64,000 nt of DNA from REEB95 sp963785735 (GCA_963785735.1 CAWAWJ010000001.1:1364001-1428000), one strand, 5' to 3'; counted from the first letter of the stretch, positions 16,022 to 25,217 are shown. Translations and numbers: made by a program. Notes: a model not told the origin generated them from the letters alone.

Positions 16022-16930
16022 TCATGCGGCAAAGCCGTAAAGCCGCGCCGGGTTTTCGACCAAAAACTTCTGGCGGTTTTCCGCATCGGGCGCGATCAAC
16101 GGCACCAGATCGACCAGGTCGCCGTCATTCGGCATGTGCTTGGCGATATTCGGATGCGGCCAGTCGGTGCCCCACAGCACGCGGCCGGGAGCGGCCTTGA
16201 CGATCGCTTGGGCGAAGGGCACGGCGTCGGCGAAGGGCGGCCCCGCCGTCGAAACCCGCTCCGAGCCGCACACCTTGACCCAGCAGGTTTCGAGCTTCTG
16301 CAATTCGAGGAGCGCCTTGAAGGGCGGCTGTTCCAACCCGTCGCCCGCTTTGACCCGCCCCATATGGTCGATGATGAAAGGCAGCGGCAGCGCCTTTATC
16401 ATCGGGCTCAGCTCGGCGATGTCCTTGGCGTCGAGATGCAACACCAGATGCCAGCCCATCGCCTTGATGCGCCCGACCGTGCGCTGGAAGAATTTCATGT
16501 CGGGCCTTCCGCCCAGATGCTGCACGAAATTGAACCGCACGCCGCAAATACCTCCGGCGTCGAGCTTGCGGAATGCCTTGTCGTCGGCGCCTTCATCGAC
16601 GATGGCGATGCCCTTGTAGCGCCCGCCGCTCGCCGCAATCGCGTCGAGCGTGGCGCGGTTGTCGGCGCCGTGGCAGCTCGCTTGCACGATCACTGAGCGG
16701 CTGATGCCCAAGAACCGGTGCAACGCCATGAGATTTTCCTTAGGCGCGTCGGGCGGCGTGTAGCTGCGATCGGCCGCATAAGGAAAGACATTGGCCGGGC
16801 CGAACACATGACAATGCGCGTCGCAAGTCTTCGCGGGCAGCACGAATTTCGGCTTATGCGGTGCCGGATCGGGCGGCTTGCAGGTCTCCACGGACTTCTT
16901 CTCCCCGCCCGTTATCCCGTTATCTGGCAC
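16022..16930 (-). CDS. ligI: 2-pyrone-4,6-dicarboxylate lactonase-like amidohydrolase
   Basis: 302 residues from a GTG start. This is a metal-independent amidohydrolase of the LigI type: CDAHCHVFGP near residue 35, a conserved YTPPDAP loop, VIVQASCHG, IIDHMGRV and the terminal GTDWPHPN with the catalytic aspartate. LigI opens the lactone of 2-pyrone-4,6-dicarboxylate in the protocatechuate/gallate 4,5-cleavage pathway. The LigK-like aldolase lies 22 bases downstream. The ring-cleavage dioxygenase and LigJ hydratase are not in the window. Confidence 0.75.
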   Translation of the reverse strand: MPDNGITGGEKKSVETCKPPDPAPHKPKFVLPAKTCDAHCHVFGPANVFPYAADRSYTPPDAPKENLMALHRFLGISRSVIVQASCHGADNRATLDAIAASGGRYKGIAIVDEGADDKAFRKLDAGGICGVRFNFVQHLGGRPDMKFFQRTVGRIKAMGWHLVLHLDAKDIAELSPMIKALPLPFIIDHMGRVKAGDGLEQPPFKALLELQKLETCWVKVCGSERVSTAGPPFADAVPFAQAIVKAAPGRVLWGTDWPHPNIAKHMPNDGDLVDLVPLIAPDAENRQKFLVENPARLYGFAA

Positions 16931-17034
16931 AACGGTGTAGCGTTCGCCCAGCCCCTGTCAATGTCGCGCTTGACCCCGCGCGGCTCCCCTTTCTACGTTC
17001 GTGGGCCGCGCGCCAATCCAGGAGATAATACGAC

Positions 17035-17538
17035 ATGCCGGCCGAAAAGCGTCCCGCCGCCTTTCTCGACCGCGACGGCGTCTTGAATCGCGACAGCGGC
17101 TATGTCTGGCGCCCGGAGGATTTCCACTGGATGCCGGGTGCGCAACGCGCGGTGAAACGGCTCAACGACGCGGGCTATCTGGTGTTCGTGGTTACGAACC
17201 AGGCGGGCGTCGCGCGCGGGCTCTATAAGCCGGCGGACGTCGAAGCTTTGCATCGCTGGGTCAATGGCGTGCTCGGCAAAAGCGGCGCCCATATCGACGC
17301 CTTCTATTATTGCCCGCATCATCCGGACTTTGGCCGGAGCTGCGATTGCCGCAAGCCGGCGCCGGGGATGCTGCTGCGCGCGATGCGCGAATGGCTGGTC
17401 GACCGGGAGCGAAGCTTCATGATCGGCGACAAGGATATCGACATGGAGGCGGCAAAAGCCGCCGGGGTCCGGGGCCTGCGCTTCGATGGCGGCGATCTCG
17501 ACGCGCTGGTGATGAGCGTTTTGGGCGACCGCGCTTAG
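17035..17538 (+). CDS. gmhB: D-glycero-D-manno-heptose-1,7-bisphosphate 7-phosphatase
   Basis: 167 residues, a compact HAD phosphatase. FLDRDGVLNRD holds the nucleophile and acid aspartates, followed by VTNQAGVARG, the zinc-binding loop CPHHPDFGRSCDCRKP (three Cys and a His) and the acidic motif IGDKDIDMEAA. GmhB dephosphorylates heptose bisphosphate on the way to ADP-heptose for LPS core. The partner heptose genes are not here, but an O-antigen ligase follows. Its stop overlaps a remnant of the SDR gene on the other strand. Confidence 0.9.
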   Translation: MPAEKRPAAFLDRDGVLNRDSGYVWRPEDFHWMPGAQRAVKRLNDAGYLVFVVTNQAGVARGLYKPADVEALHRWVNGVLGKSGAHIDAFYYCPHHPDFGRSCDCRKPAPGMLLRAMREWLVDRERSFMIGDKDIDMEAAKAAGVRGLRFDGGDLDALVMSVLGDRA

Positions 17539-17616
17539 ATATCGAGCCGCAGAAGGGTCGTGATCGCCTGCCACCAGCGCGGCGGATAAACTGCCCCTGG
17601 ATCCTTGCCGAATAGC
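17535..17616 (-). pseudogene. Remnant of an SDR gene 3' end (paralogue of the gene at 18947-19675)
   Basis: The minus strand reads GKDPGAVYPPRWWQAITTLLRLDI and stop. The intact SDR ends GKDLGAVYLPRWWWAITTILRL, seven more residues, then RLDI and stop. The first 16 bases are identical in both copies. The remnant lacks 27 bases lying between two GAGCCGC repeats (18956-18962, 18983-18989), as expected for slippage. The rest is roughly 80% identical, and homology fades near 17616. It is an old duplicate end left beside the O-antigen ligase gene. Confidence 0.7.
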
Positions 17617-17704
17617 AGTCTATCCATCACGTCCATCAAAATCCGATTTCTGGTATCCGGTATTGATTGTCGGATCGGGTTGGTTGCCCTTATATAGCGC
17701 CGCG

Positions 17705-18934
17705 ATGACAGGGTCATTTCGGACATCTCCGTGGCTGCTCGATGGAACCGCGGCTCTCGCCGCCGCGGCGTTGGTAATATCGCCCCTGGCCATGCTGGCA
17801 CCCTTGGGATTGGCGCCGTTGCAGGCCGCATTGGCGCTGATCTTGCTCGCAGCGGCGCCGCGCCGGGTCTTCGCCGGGGTTGGCAGGGTCTTACCGCTCT
17901 CCGTGATGGTTGCGGCGCTAGCACTGTGGGCCACGGTTTCTGCGTCGTGGTCGATCCTGCCGGAACACAGCCTGCTTGAGGGCCTGCGCTTCTTCGCCAT
18001 CGGCACTGGCGGTCTCATTGTCTTTTCTGCCGCCATCGATCTCCCGCCGCGGGCGGGAAAACGCATCGCCCAATTCACCGCTGCAGGCGTGTTGCTCGCC
18101 ATTCTCCTTCTGGCATTGGAGCGGTTCGATAACTTCGCCGTGGTCCGGCTGCTTCATGGCGTTGGGTCCGATTATCCTCTTTTATTCACCCGCTACGACC
18201 GTGGTGTGACGACGATAGTACTGATGCTTTGGCCGGCGCTGACCGCGGCGCGGAAAACCTGGCAGGGCGCTGTCCTAATTTTTTGCGTATTCGCCGCAGC
18301 TTGGGTGATGTTGAGCCTCGCTTCGCTCTTGGGGCTCGGCGCGGGGGTGGCGGCCTTCGCGCTTGCTTACCGATTTCCGCGTTCAGTGGCGGCAGTGCTC
18401 ATTGCTACATTGCTCGCCGCAGCCACCGTCCTTCCGGCGGTCGTGCCGAGCTATCAATCGACGGTGGCGTTCCAAGAACGCGCGCCCTGGTTCAAGCAAT
18501 CGGGTATACACCGGCTCCTGATCTGGCGCTTTACCGCTGACCGCATCGCCGAGCGGCCATTGCTCGGCTGGGGTATGGACGCCTCGCGCGAATTGCCGGG
18601 TGGTCACCGCAATTTTTCGACGACGCTATCTGGTGTTACGCTGCCCCCCGACAACGAGGCTCTGCCTCTCCATCCGCACGACGCGGCGTTACAATGGCGT
18701 GTCGAGCTGGGCCTGCCGGGAACCGCGTTGTGCCTCGCCATTATCTTCTGGGGCCTTTGGCATGTCGGCTTCAAGGCGCGCTTGTTGCCGGTTCGGCGCG
18801 CCGCCGCGCTCGGTTTTGCCGCCACGGCGATGGTGATCGGCCTGTTGAGCTTCGGCGCCTGGCAGGCCTGGTGGTTAGCCTGTCTATGGACGATATCGGC
18901 GCTCTGCGCTGGCGCCATGGCCGAGGATAGGTGA
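17705..18934 (+). CDS. O-antigen ligase/polymerase family membrane protein
   Basis: 409 residues from ATG 17705; the frame extends to a TTG at 17663 but that part is less likely. About ten to eleven membrane segments surround a large periplasmic loop near residues 250-340, with GIHRLLIWR, RPLLGWGMDASRELP and LHPHDAALQWRVELGLPG, which are hallmarks of the WaaL/Wzy-C superfamily. It may join polysaccharide to lipid A-core in the periplasm or polymerise repeat units. It lies between two copies of an SDR gene end, which suggests it was inserted. Confidence 0.85.
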   Translation: MTGSFRTSPWLLDGTAALAAAALVISPLAMLAPLGLAPLQAALALILLAAAPRRVFAGVGRVLPLSVMVAALALWATVSASWSILPEHSLLEGLRFFAIGTGGLIVFSAAIDLPPRAGKRIAQFTAAGVLLAILLLALERFDNFAVVRLLHGVGSDYPLLFTRYDRGVTTIVLMLWPALTAARKTWQGAVLIFCVFAAAWVMLSLASLLGLGAGVAAFALAYRFPRSVAAVLIATLLAAATVLPAVVPSYQSTVAFQERAPWFKQSGIHRLLIWRFTADRIAERPLLGWGMDASRELPGGHRNFSTTLSGVTLPPDNEALPLHPHDAALQWRVELGLPGTALCLAIIFWGLWHVGFKARLLPVRRAAALGFAATAMVIGLLSFGAWQAWWLACLWTISALCAGAMAEDR

Positions 18935-18946
18935 CGGGTTCGCCCT

Positions 18947-19675
18947 TTAGATATCGAGCCGCTTGAATAGGACCCAGGGCACGAGCCGCAGGATAGTGGT
19001 GATCGCCCACCACCAGCGCGGCAGATAAACCGCCCCCAGATCCTTCCCGAGATTGGCGACGATCACCGCCGCCGCCGCATCGGGTTCGAGCGCCGGAAAA
19101 GGCAGCTTCTGTCCGGCGGTCAATTTCGTCTTGAGATATCCGGCGCGGTAGAACTGCACCTTGCAGTCCTGGCCCGCCAGCCGGTGGCGTAACGCCTCGA
19201 AATAGTTATCGAGGCCGCGCTTGGCCGCCCCATAAATGCTGTTGTAGCGCCGGCCGCGCGACGCCGCGACCGAGCCGATCCCGACGATATTGGCGCCCGG
19301 CGTTCCGGCAAGATCGGCAAAGAACACGTTCACCAGCCTGATGGTCGAAACCAGGTTGACGTTCAGCAGGCGAAGCGCAAGCTCGTCCGTAACCGGCAGC
19401 GTGTCGCGCAACGAAAGCCCGGCGATGTAGAAAAAATTCTCGATGCCGCCGAGCTTCGATTTCACCTCGGCATGGAGCGCTTCTGGGTCTGGCGCGGCGA
19501 GATCGCAGGCGCGGTAAAAGGCGCGCACCTTGTGGCGCGCCGACAGATCCGCGGCCAAGGGCGCCAGATCGCCCGCATCCGAGGAAACCAGGAAAAGATC
19601 GTGACCGTTCTTGGCCAGGCGCTCGGTCAAGGCCCGGCCCAGCCCCGCCGTGGCGCCGATCACCAGCGATCTCAT
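18947..19675 (-). CDS. Short-chain dehydrogenase/reductase
   Basis: 242 residues from ATG 19675; the frame is open further upstream but that segment overlaps the next gene. The cofactor motif is GATAGLGRAL at the very N-terminus, with catalytic GSVAAS and YGAAK. The C-terminus is long and hydrophobic (PRWWWAITTILRLVPWVLF), suggesting a membrane-anchored or lipid-active SDR. It lies convergent to the O-antigen ligase and just downstream of the epimerase gene (25-bp gap), so a role in envelope glycan or lipid chemistry is plausible. A diverged copy of its end lies at 17535-17616. Confidence 0.75.
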   Translation of the reverse strand: MRSLVIGATAGLGRALTERLAKNGHDLFLVSSDAGDLAPLAADLSARHKVRAFYRACDLAAPDPEALHAEVKSKLGGIENFFYIAGLSLRDTLPVTDELALRLLNVNLVSTIRLVNVFFADLAGTPGANIVGIGSVAASRGRRYNSIYGAAKRGLDNYFEALRHRLAGQDCKVQFYRAGYLKTKLTAGQKLPFPALEPDAAAAVIVANLGKDLGAVYLPRWWWAITTILRLVPWVLFKRLDI

Positions 19676-19700
19676 GGCTGGCCCTCGCAAACGCGGCGCA

Positions 19701-20684
19701 TCAGCGGATCTTGTGGTAGGCACGATACCAATCGACGAAGCGGGGTACGCCATGTTCGATCGACGTCGACGGGGCAAAACCTAGATCGCGCTGGGCGGCG
19801 GCGATCTCTGCATAGGTCGCTGCCACGTCGCCTGGTTGCATCGGCAGTTCGACGGATTTGGCCTTGCGCCCGATCGCCGCTTCCAAGATGGCGACGAAAC
19901 GGCCGAGCGGTTCCGCATGATGGTTGCCGAGATTGTAAAGCCGGTAGGGCGCGTCGGTTCTTGAATCGGTTGGGGGCCGATCGATCGCGGCCAGCACACC
20001 CGCGACGATGTCGTCGATATAGGTGAAATCGCGCCGCATGCGGCCGGCGTTGAACAGCTTGATTGGCTTGCCCTTGAGGATCGCGTCGGTGAAGAGCCAC
20101 GCGGCCATGTCCGGCCGGCCCCACGGACCGTAAACAGTGAAGAAGCGCAAGCCAGTCATGGGCACGCGATAGAGATGCGCGTAGGTATAGGACATCAATT
20201 CGTCCGCGCGCTTGGTCGCGGCGTAGAGGGATTGCGGCGTATCGACCGGATCAGTCTCGGCAAAAGGCAGCTTGGCGTTGCCGCCATAGACCGAGGACGA
20301 GCTGGCGAAGACGAAATGCTTCAAGCCCTTAAGTCTCCGGCAGAATTCCAGCACTTCGAGCTGCGCCACCAGATTGGCGGTCACATAGGCGCGCGGATTT
20401 TCGAGCGAATAGCGCACACCGGCCTGCGCGGCGAGATGAACGACGCGGTCGATGCCGCGCTGCCGCTTGGATATCGCGGTTAAAGCCCCTGGCTTGGCGA
20501 GCTCAGTGCGGTAAAACGAGAACCGGGCATTGCTGGATAGCTCCTTCAACCGCGCGCGCTTCAGCGCCACCGAGTAATAGGGATTGATGTTGTCGACGCC
20601 GACCACCCGCTCGCCGCGATTGAGCAGGGCTTGGGCCACATGAAAGCCGATGAAACCGGCGGCGCCGGTGACCAATACAGTCAT
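19701..20684 (-). CDS. UDP-glucuronate 4-epimerase-like NAD-dependent epimerase
   Basis: 327 residues of the extended SDR family. TGAAGFIGFHVAQAL at the N-terminus, catalytic SSSSVYGG and YAATK near 155-160, then the block RFFTVYGPWGRPDMA and DFTYIDDIV. The latter is characteristic of enzymes interconverting UDP-glucuronate and UDP-galacturonate. It would supply galacturonate-type sugars to the polysaccharide. It is divergent from the UDP-sugar dehydrogenase gene, and the two may act together on acidic sugars. Confidence 0.85.
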   Translation of the reverse strand: MTVLVTGAAGFIGFHVAQALLNRGERVVGVDNINPYYSVALKRARLKELSSNARFSFYRTELAKPGALTAISKRQRGIDRVVHLAAQAGVRYSLENPRAYVTANLVAQLEVLEFCRRLKGLKHFVFASSSSVYGGNAKLPFAETDPVDTPQSLYAATKRADELMSYTYAHLYRVPMTGLRFFTVYGPWGRPDMAAWLFTDAILKGKPIKLFNAGRMRRDFTYIDDIVAGVLAAIDRPPTDSRTDAPYRLYNLGNHHAEPLGRFVAILEAAIGRKAKSVELPMQPGDVAATYAEIAAAQRDLGFAPSTSIEHGVPRFVDWYRAYHKIR

Positions 20685-20830
20685 GAGGATGGGCGGTTTC
20701 TGTCCAAGACGAGGGTTCTATAGCGCAGCGTGCGGCTAAAATCACTATTGCCCTGGCGGCGAAGGAGGCGCTATTAGACCCGTTCTGTCCGACCGGCGGT
20801 CGCGTCGACGCGGCGAAACCCACAAAGCAC

Positions 20831-22114
20831 ATGGACGAGAAGCTGAATTACCGCATCGCCGTCGTCGGCCTTGGCTATGTCGGCCTGCCCCTCGCGGTCG
20901 CGCTCGCGAAGCATTTTCCGGTCGTCGGTTTCGATTCCAGCCAGCAACGGGTCGCCGAACTGCGCCGGGGACATGATCGGACCCGCGAAATTGACGAACC
21001 GGCCTTGCGCGCGAGCCAGCTCGAACTCGGCGACCAGCCCGGAATCATGAAGGGCGCGGACGTTTTTATCATCACCGTGCCGACGCCGGTGACGGCGGAC
21101 AATGCGCCCGATCTTGATGCCGTCCGCTCCGCCTGCCGCACGGTCGGCGGCGTGATAGGCCCGGGCGCGATCGTCGTGCTTGAAAGCACGGTCTATCCAG
21201 GCGTAACCGAGGAGATTTGCGGCGTCGAAATCGCGAAGGCCTCTGGTCTTGTCGCCGGCAAGGATTTCAACCTGGGATATTCGCCGGAACGAATCAATCC
21301 GGGCGATCGCAAACACACGGTCGACCGGATCGTCAAGGTTGTCTCGGGTGACACGCCGGCGGTCGCCGCCAAGCTCGCGGAAGTCTACGGTGCGATCAAT
21401 GGCGGCCAGATCTTCATCGCGAAGAGCGTCCGCACGGCGGAAGCCGCCAAGGTCATCGAAAACGCGCAACGCGACATCAACATCGCCTTCATCAACGAAG
21501 TAACGATAATCTTCAACCGTATCGGCCTGTCGGTCTATGACGTGCTGGCGGCGTCGGGGACCAAGTGGAATTTTCTGCCCTTCACGCCGGGCTTCGTCGG
21601 CGGCCATTGCATCGGCGTCGATCCGTTCTATCTGTCGCATCTGTCGCAAAAACTGGGTCACAATCCCGAGGTCATCCTGGCCGGACGGCGCATCAATGAC
21701 GGCATGAGCGCCTATGTGGCGCAGGGGATCGCCGCGGCACTCGGCGGCAAGGCCAAGGGCGCCCGGTTGCTCGTTCTGGGATTGACCTTCAAGGAGAACA
21801 TCCCCGATTTGCGCAACAGCAAGGTCGCCGATCTGGTGAGCGCGCTGCGCGATGCCGGCTGCGCGGTCGACGTGCACGACGCCCATGCCGATGCCGGTGA
21901 GGCGAAAGAGCATTACGGTATCGATCTTCGTCGGAATCTCGAAGATCTCGCTGGTTACGACGGGTTGATCGGCGCGGTCGCGCATGACGAATACCGCGCG
22001 CTCGGCCCGGCGGATTTCTCCCGGCTGGTGAAGCCCGCGGGGCTGGTCGCGGACATCAAGGGCATGTGGCGCGCGACGAATTTGCCCGAACGCATGCTCC
22101 GCTGGGAGCTATAA
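20831..22114 (+). CDS. UDP-N-acetylhexosamine 6-dehydrogenase (WbpA/TviB-like)
   Basis: 427 residues. NAD domain AVVGLGYVGLPLAVALA at the N-terminus, middle dimer helix, and catalytic cysteine in FTPGFVGGHCIGVDP near residue 260, then a C-terminal UDP-binding domain. The GGHCIGVDP form is typical of UDP-HexNAc dehydrogenases rather than UDP-glucose dehydrogenases. It oxidises the sugar to the uronic acid for surface polysaccharide. It opens the polysaccharide side of the divergent pair with the epimerase. Confidence 0.85.
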   Translation: MDEKLNYRIAVVGLGYVGLPLAVALAKHFPVVGFDSSQQRVAELRRGHDRTREIDEPALRASQLELGDQPGIMKGADVFIITVPTPVTADNAPDLDAVRSACRTVGGVIGPGAIVVLESTVYPGVTEEICGVEIAKASGLVAGKDFNLGYSPERINPGDRKHTVDRIVKVVSGDTPAVAAKLAEVYGAINGGQIFIAKSVRTAEAAKVIENAQRDINIAFINEVTIIFNRIGLSVYDVLAASGTKWNFLPFTPGFVGGHCIGVDPFYLSHLSQKLGHNPEVILAGRRINDGMSAYVAQGIAAALGGKAKGARLLVLGLTFKENIPDLRNSKVADLVSALRDAGCAVDVHDAHADAGEAKEHYGIDLRRNLEDLAGYDGLIGAVAHDEYRALGPADFSRLVKPAGLVADIKGMWRATNLPERMLRWEL

Positions 22115-22137
22115 CATACTGTCGCTGGCGCGATGTG

Positions 22138-22374
22138 TTATTGAGAAACAGAGTGGCTCGAACGCCTTCCCCAGGAAATGGCCGCCCAGATTCGTTCGTG
22201 AAAATAATAGAGCGCGATTTTTGTCATGGTCTCAAAACCGGCAATCGACCCGGCAATGGCAAAGTTTCCGGTAATCAAATAGCTTAGGATGAAAGTGTCG
22301 ATGCTCCCGGTAAGTCGCCAGCTGATCGCCTTGGCCAAAGATCGCGGGTGAGTTTCAAGTCCCCACAGCAGCAA
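22138..22374 (-). CDS. DUF2061 membrane protein
   Basis: 78 residues from a TTG start. RSLAKAISWRLTGSIDTFILSYLITG followed by FETMTKIALYYFHERIWAAISWGR is the DUF2061 signature, with two membrane segments. The family's function is unknown, but it is often found next to sulfate-activation genes. Here it sits 40 bases downstream of cysNC on the same strand, so it is probably the third gene of that operon. Confidence 0.8.
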   Translation of the reverse strand: MLLWGLETHPRSLAKAISWRLTGSIDTFILSYLITGNFAIAGSIAGFETMTKIALYYFHERIWAAISWGRRSSHSVSQ

Positions 22375-22414
22375 TTTTAATGTTCCTTTTCAGATCCGGC
22401 TGTCGCGACGGTGA

Positions 22415-24313
22415 TCACTTGACCGCCGCGCCCGTCATTTTTATGCCGACTACGTGCTCGATATAATCGAGGATCGCGCGCACGCAGTCCTCCACCGGAT
22501 GGTGCATGGTATCGACCACCAGCTCCGGCGATATCGGCTCCTCATAGGGTGCCGAAACGCCCGTAAAATTGGGTAGATCGCCGGCGCGCGCCCGCTTGTA
22601 AAGGCCTTTCGGGTCGCGGGTTTCGCAAGTGGCAACGTCGGCCTTGATATAGATTTCGTGGAAGGCCTCTTTGGCGGCCTGGCGGGCGCGTTCGCGGTCG
22701 GCGATATAGGGCGAGATGAAAGCGGTGATAACGATCATCCCGGCATCGGCGAACAGCGCCGCCGCCTCGCCGACGCGGCGGATGTTCTCCAGCCGGTCGT
22801 CGGGCGAAAACCCAAGATCGGCGTTAAGCCCGCGGCGCACATTGTCGCCGTCGAGCACGTAGACCTGATATCCGCGCAGGAAAAGCCGATGCTCCACTTC
22901 CATCGCCAGGGTCGATTTGCCAGCACCAGACAGTCCCGTGAACCAGAACACGGCGCCGCAGTGGCCGTTTCGCCGGCTGCGCGCCTCGGCGCCGAGCAGG
23001 TGCTCGGCGGTGAAGAGATTGCGACCGGCATCGGCGACCGTGCGGCGCTCGTCCGGAAAGCCCTCCATGTTAATGACACCGGCGGCCACGGTGTCGACGC
23101 CGTCGATCAGCACGAAACGGCCCAGCGCGGGATTGACACTGTACTCGTCGAGCGCGAGCAGGCCCGGGCTGCGTAGCGTAACCTCGGCGATCTGGTTGGT
23201 GGCGACGGCGCGGGATTCGGCGCCAGTGAGGGTCTCGATGTCGATCAGCCGGTCGATCGACTGCACAGTCACCGGTGCGGTGCGGGTCGCCAGTTTGAGC
23301 CGGTATGTTGCGTCCTGGGTCAGGTTGCTTCGGCCGAGCCAAAACAGACGGGCACGGAACACATGCGTGAGCATCGGCGGCGCGGAAGCGTGGCTTGCAA
23401 GATCGCCGCGCTCGATGAAGACCGGCTGATCGAGCGTGATGCCGATGGATTGGCCAGCCTCCGCCTCATTTACGATGGGACCGGGCGGCCAGGTCTCGAT
23501 CGTCTTGACCCGCGCGGCTTGGTTTCCTGGAGAGAAGATCAGGTCGTCGCCGACCCGGATCCGGCCGGATTCGATGCGGCCGGCGACGATGCGGCGCGTA
23601 TCGAAGCGATAGACATTCTGCACCGGCAGGCGCAACGGCAATGCCACGGCAGGTTGCGCCGGCATCAACCCGTCAAGCGCGGCCAAGAGCGTCGGGCCGC
23701 CATGCCACGCCATCTTCGCCGAAGGCTTGATTAGGTTTTCGCCGTCGCGCGCGGCAATCGGAACCACCAGAAGCGGCGCGATCCCGATCTTTTTCAGATA
23801 GACCGTGAGTTCGTCGCCGACCGCGCGGAAACGGTCTTCCCGGTAACCGGCGACATCCATCTTGTTGATCGCCACCACCACCTTGTGGATGCCGAGGAGT
23901 TGCAGCAAATAGGCGTGGCGGCGCGACTGCTCGCTCACGCCTTCCCCGGCATCAACCACCAAAATTGCGGCGTCGGCTTGGGCCGCGCCGCTGATCATGT
24001 TCTTGAGGAATTCCTTGTGGCCGGGGGCGTCGATGATGATGATGTCGCGCCGGGATGTTCGCAGCGGTATCTGCGTCGTGTCGATGGTGATCGCCTGGTC
24101 GCGCTCGGCCTGGAAGGAATCGAGCGCGAAGGACCATTCGAGATTGACGCCGCGGCGCCGTGAATAGGCCTCGAGTTCGGCCAGCTTGCCTTCGGGCAGA
24201 TTGCCGGTCTCGTGTAGTAGGCGGCCGATCAGCGTCGATTTGCCGTGATCGACATGGCCGACCACGGCGATGCGCAGTTGCGGGCGCGACTCTTTCCCGG
24301 ATTCCGCCATCAC
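22415..24313 (-). CDS. cysNC: Bifunctional sulfate adenylyltransferase subunit 1/adenylylsulfate kinase (CysN-CysC, NodQ-like)
   Basis: 632 residues. The N-terminal part (1-430) is the CysN GTPase: GHVDHGKST (about 15-23), DAPGHKEFLKNM, NKMD and the elongation-factor-type beta domains. The C-terminal part (445-632) is an APS kinase with P-loop GLSGAGKSTLA and DGDNVRRGLN. With CysD it turns sulfate and ATP into APS and then PAPS. Assimilation needs only APS or PAPS for reduction; this fused NodPQ-like form is often used to supply sulfotransferases. Its ATG overlaps the cysD stop. Confidence 0.95.
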   Translation of the reverse strand: MMAESGKESRPQLRIAVVGHVDHGKSTLIGRLLHETGNLPEGKLAELEAYSRRRGVNLEWSFALDSFQAERDQAITIDTTQIPLRTSRRDIIIIDAPGHKEFLKNMISGAAQADAAILVVDAGEGVSEQSRRHAYLLQLLGIHKVVVAINKMDVAGYREDRFRAVGDELTVYLKKIGIAPLLVVPIAARDGENLIKPSAKMAWHGGPTLLAALDGLMPAQPAVALPLRLPVQNVYRFDTRRIVAGRIESGRIRVGDDLIFSPGNQAARVKTIETWPPGPIVNEAEAGQSIGITLDQPVFIERGDLASHASAPPMLTHVFRARLFWLGRSNLTQDATYRLKLATRTAPVTVQSIDRLIDIETLTGAESRAVATNQIAEVTLRSPGLLALDEYSVNPALGRFVLIDGVDTVAAGVINMEGFPDERRTVADAGRNLFTAEHLLGAEARSRRNGHCGAVFWFTGLSGAGKSTLAMEVEHRLFLRGYQVYVLDGDNVRRGLNADLGFSPDDRLENIRRVGEAAALFADAGMIVITAFISPYIADRERARQAAKEAFHEIYIKADVATCETRDPKGLYKRARAGDLPNFTGVSAPYEEPISPELVVDTMHHPVEDCVRAILDYIEHVVGIKMTGAAVK

Positions 24314-25107
24314 ATATAGCCCGCGGAGCGCAGACGCTCGAAGGCGTCCTCCGATTCATGGTCCATCGACCGGCCGGCGCGTTCGGAGGTGCTGGTGGTT
24401 TCAAGCTCGGCGATGATTTCATCGATGGTGGCGGCATTGGAGTCGACCGGGAAGGTGATATTTTTCTCGCCCAGCGAACGGTAGCGCTTGCCGTTGCGCG
24501 CGAGATAGAGCGGCACGATCGGGATTTTTTCGCGCTTGGTGTAGCGCCAGATGTCGATCTCGCGCCAATGGAGAAGCGGATGGATGCGCAGATGCGCGCC
24601 CGGCGGCAGATCGGTCTTGTACTGATCCCAGAGCTCAGCGGGCTGGTCGCGGAAATTCCAGGTTCCGTTGAGATCGCGCGGGCTGAACACGCGTTCCTTG
24701 GCGCGCATCGCCTGCTCATCGCGGCGGATGCCGAGAATGATGCCGCGATAGCCGCGTTGCGCGATCAGGTTCTTCAGCCCTTCGGTCTTGCGCGCGGCGG
24801 CGCGCGCAGCCGGCGGCAAAGCAGGATCTGTGCTTTCGATCGGCGGGCAGGTCTCGACATGCAGATCGAGACCCCATTCTGGCACGATGCGGTCGCGGAA
24901 TTCGTAAACCTCGGGCAGTTCCATCGCGGTGTCGAGCTGGATCACAGGAAAGGGGACGCGGCCGAAGAACGCCTTGCGCGCCATCCACAACAGCGCGTTG
25001 CTGTCCTTGCCGATAGACCACAGCATGCCCAAAGGCTCAACCCGGGCCTGGGCTTCGCGCAGGATGTAGATCGTCTGGGCTTCGAGCTCGTCGAGATGGG
25101 ACAGCAT
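24310..25107 (-). CDS. cysD: Sulfate adenylyltransferase subunit 2 (CysD/NodP-like)
   Basis: 265 residues, PP-loop ATP pyrophosphatase fold. The PP-loop reads SIGKDSNALLW where SGGKDS-type or SIGKDS forms are normal in CysD. LDTAMELPEVYEFRD, GIRRDEQAMRAKERVFS and the C-terminal HESEDAFERLRSAGYM are family-typical. It adenylylates sulfate with CysN. It is the first gene of the minus-strand cysD-cysNC-DUF2061 operon and diverges from the polysaccharide regulator, with shared operator half-sites between them. Confidence 0.95.
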   Translation of the reverse strand: MLSHLDELEAQTIYILREAQARVEPLGMLWSIGKDSNALLWMARKAFFGRVPFPVIQLDTAMELPEVYEFRDRIVPEWGLDLHVETCPPIESTDPALPPAARAAARKTEGLKNLIAQRGYRGIILGIRRDEQAMRAKERVFSPRDLNGTWNFRDQPAELWDQYKTDLPPGAHLRIHPLLHWREIDIWRYTKREKIPIVPLYLARNGKRYRSLGEKNITFPVDSNAATIDEIIAELETTSTSERAGRSMDHESEDAFERLRSAGYM

Positions 25108-25158
25108 CGGCTTTCAGGCCCCCGGATATGGGCTTTTGGCCCGGATTTGGCCGCAAAT

Positions 25159-25217
25159 CATAGCTTAACCCATTTGAAATGCTATGGTTTTTCAGTTGAC
25201 TGTTCATAGCATGAACA
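25159..25217. promoter_or_regulatory. Cluster of CATAGC half-sites, candidate operator
   Basis: CATAGC occurs at 25159-25164, GCTATG at 25181-25186 and CATAGC at 25205-25210. The last two extend to an inverted pair ATGCTATG...CATAGCAT with an 18-base gap. The third site is also the centre of GTTCATAGCATGAAC (25203-25217), with perfect GTTCAT/ATGAAC arms. The cluster lies between cysD and the winged-helix regulator gene, which is the natural candidate to bind it. Confidence 0.55.
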
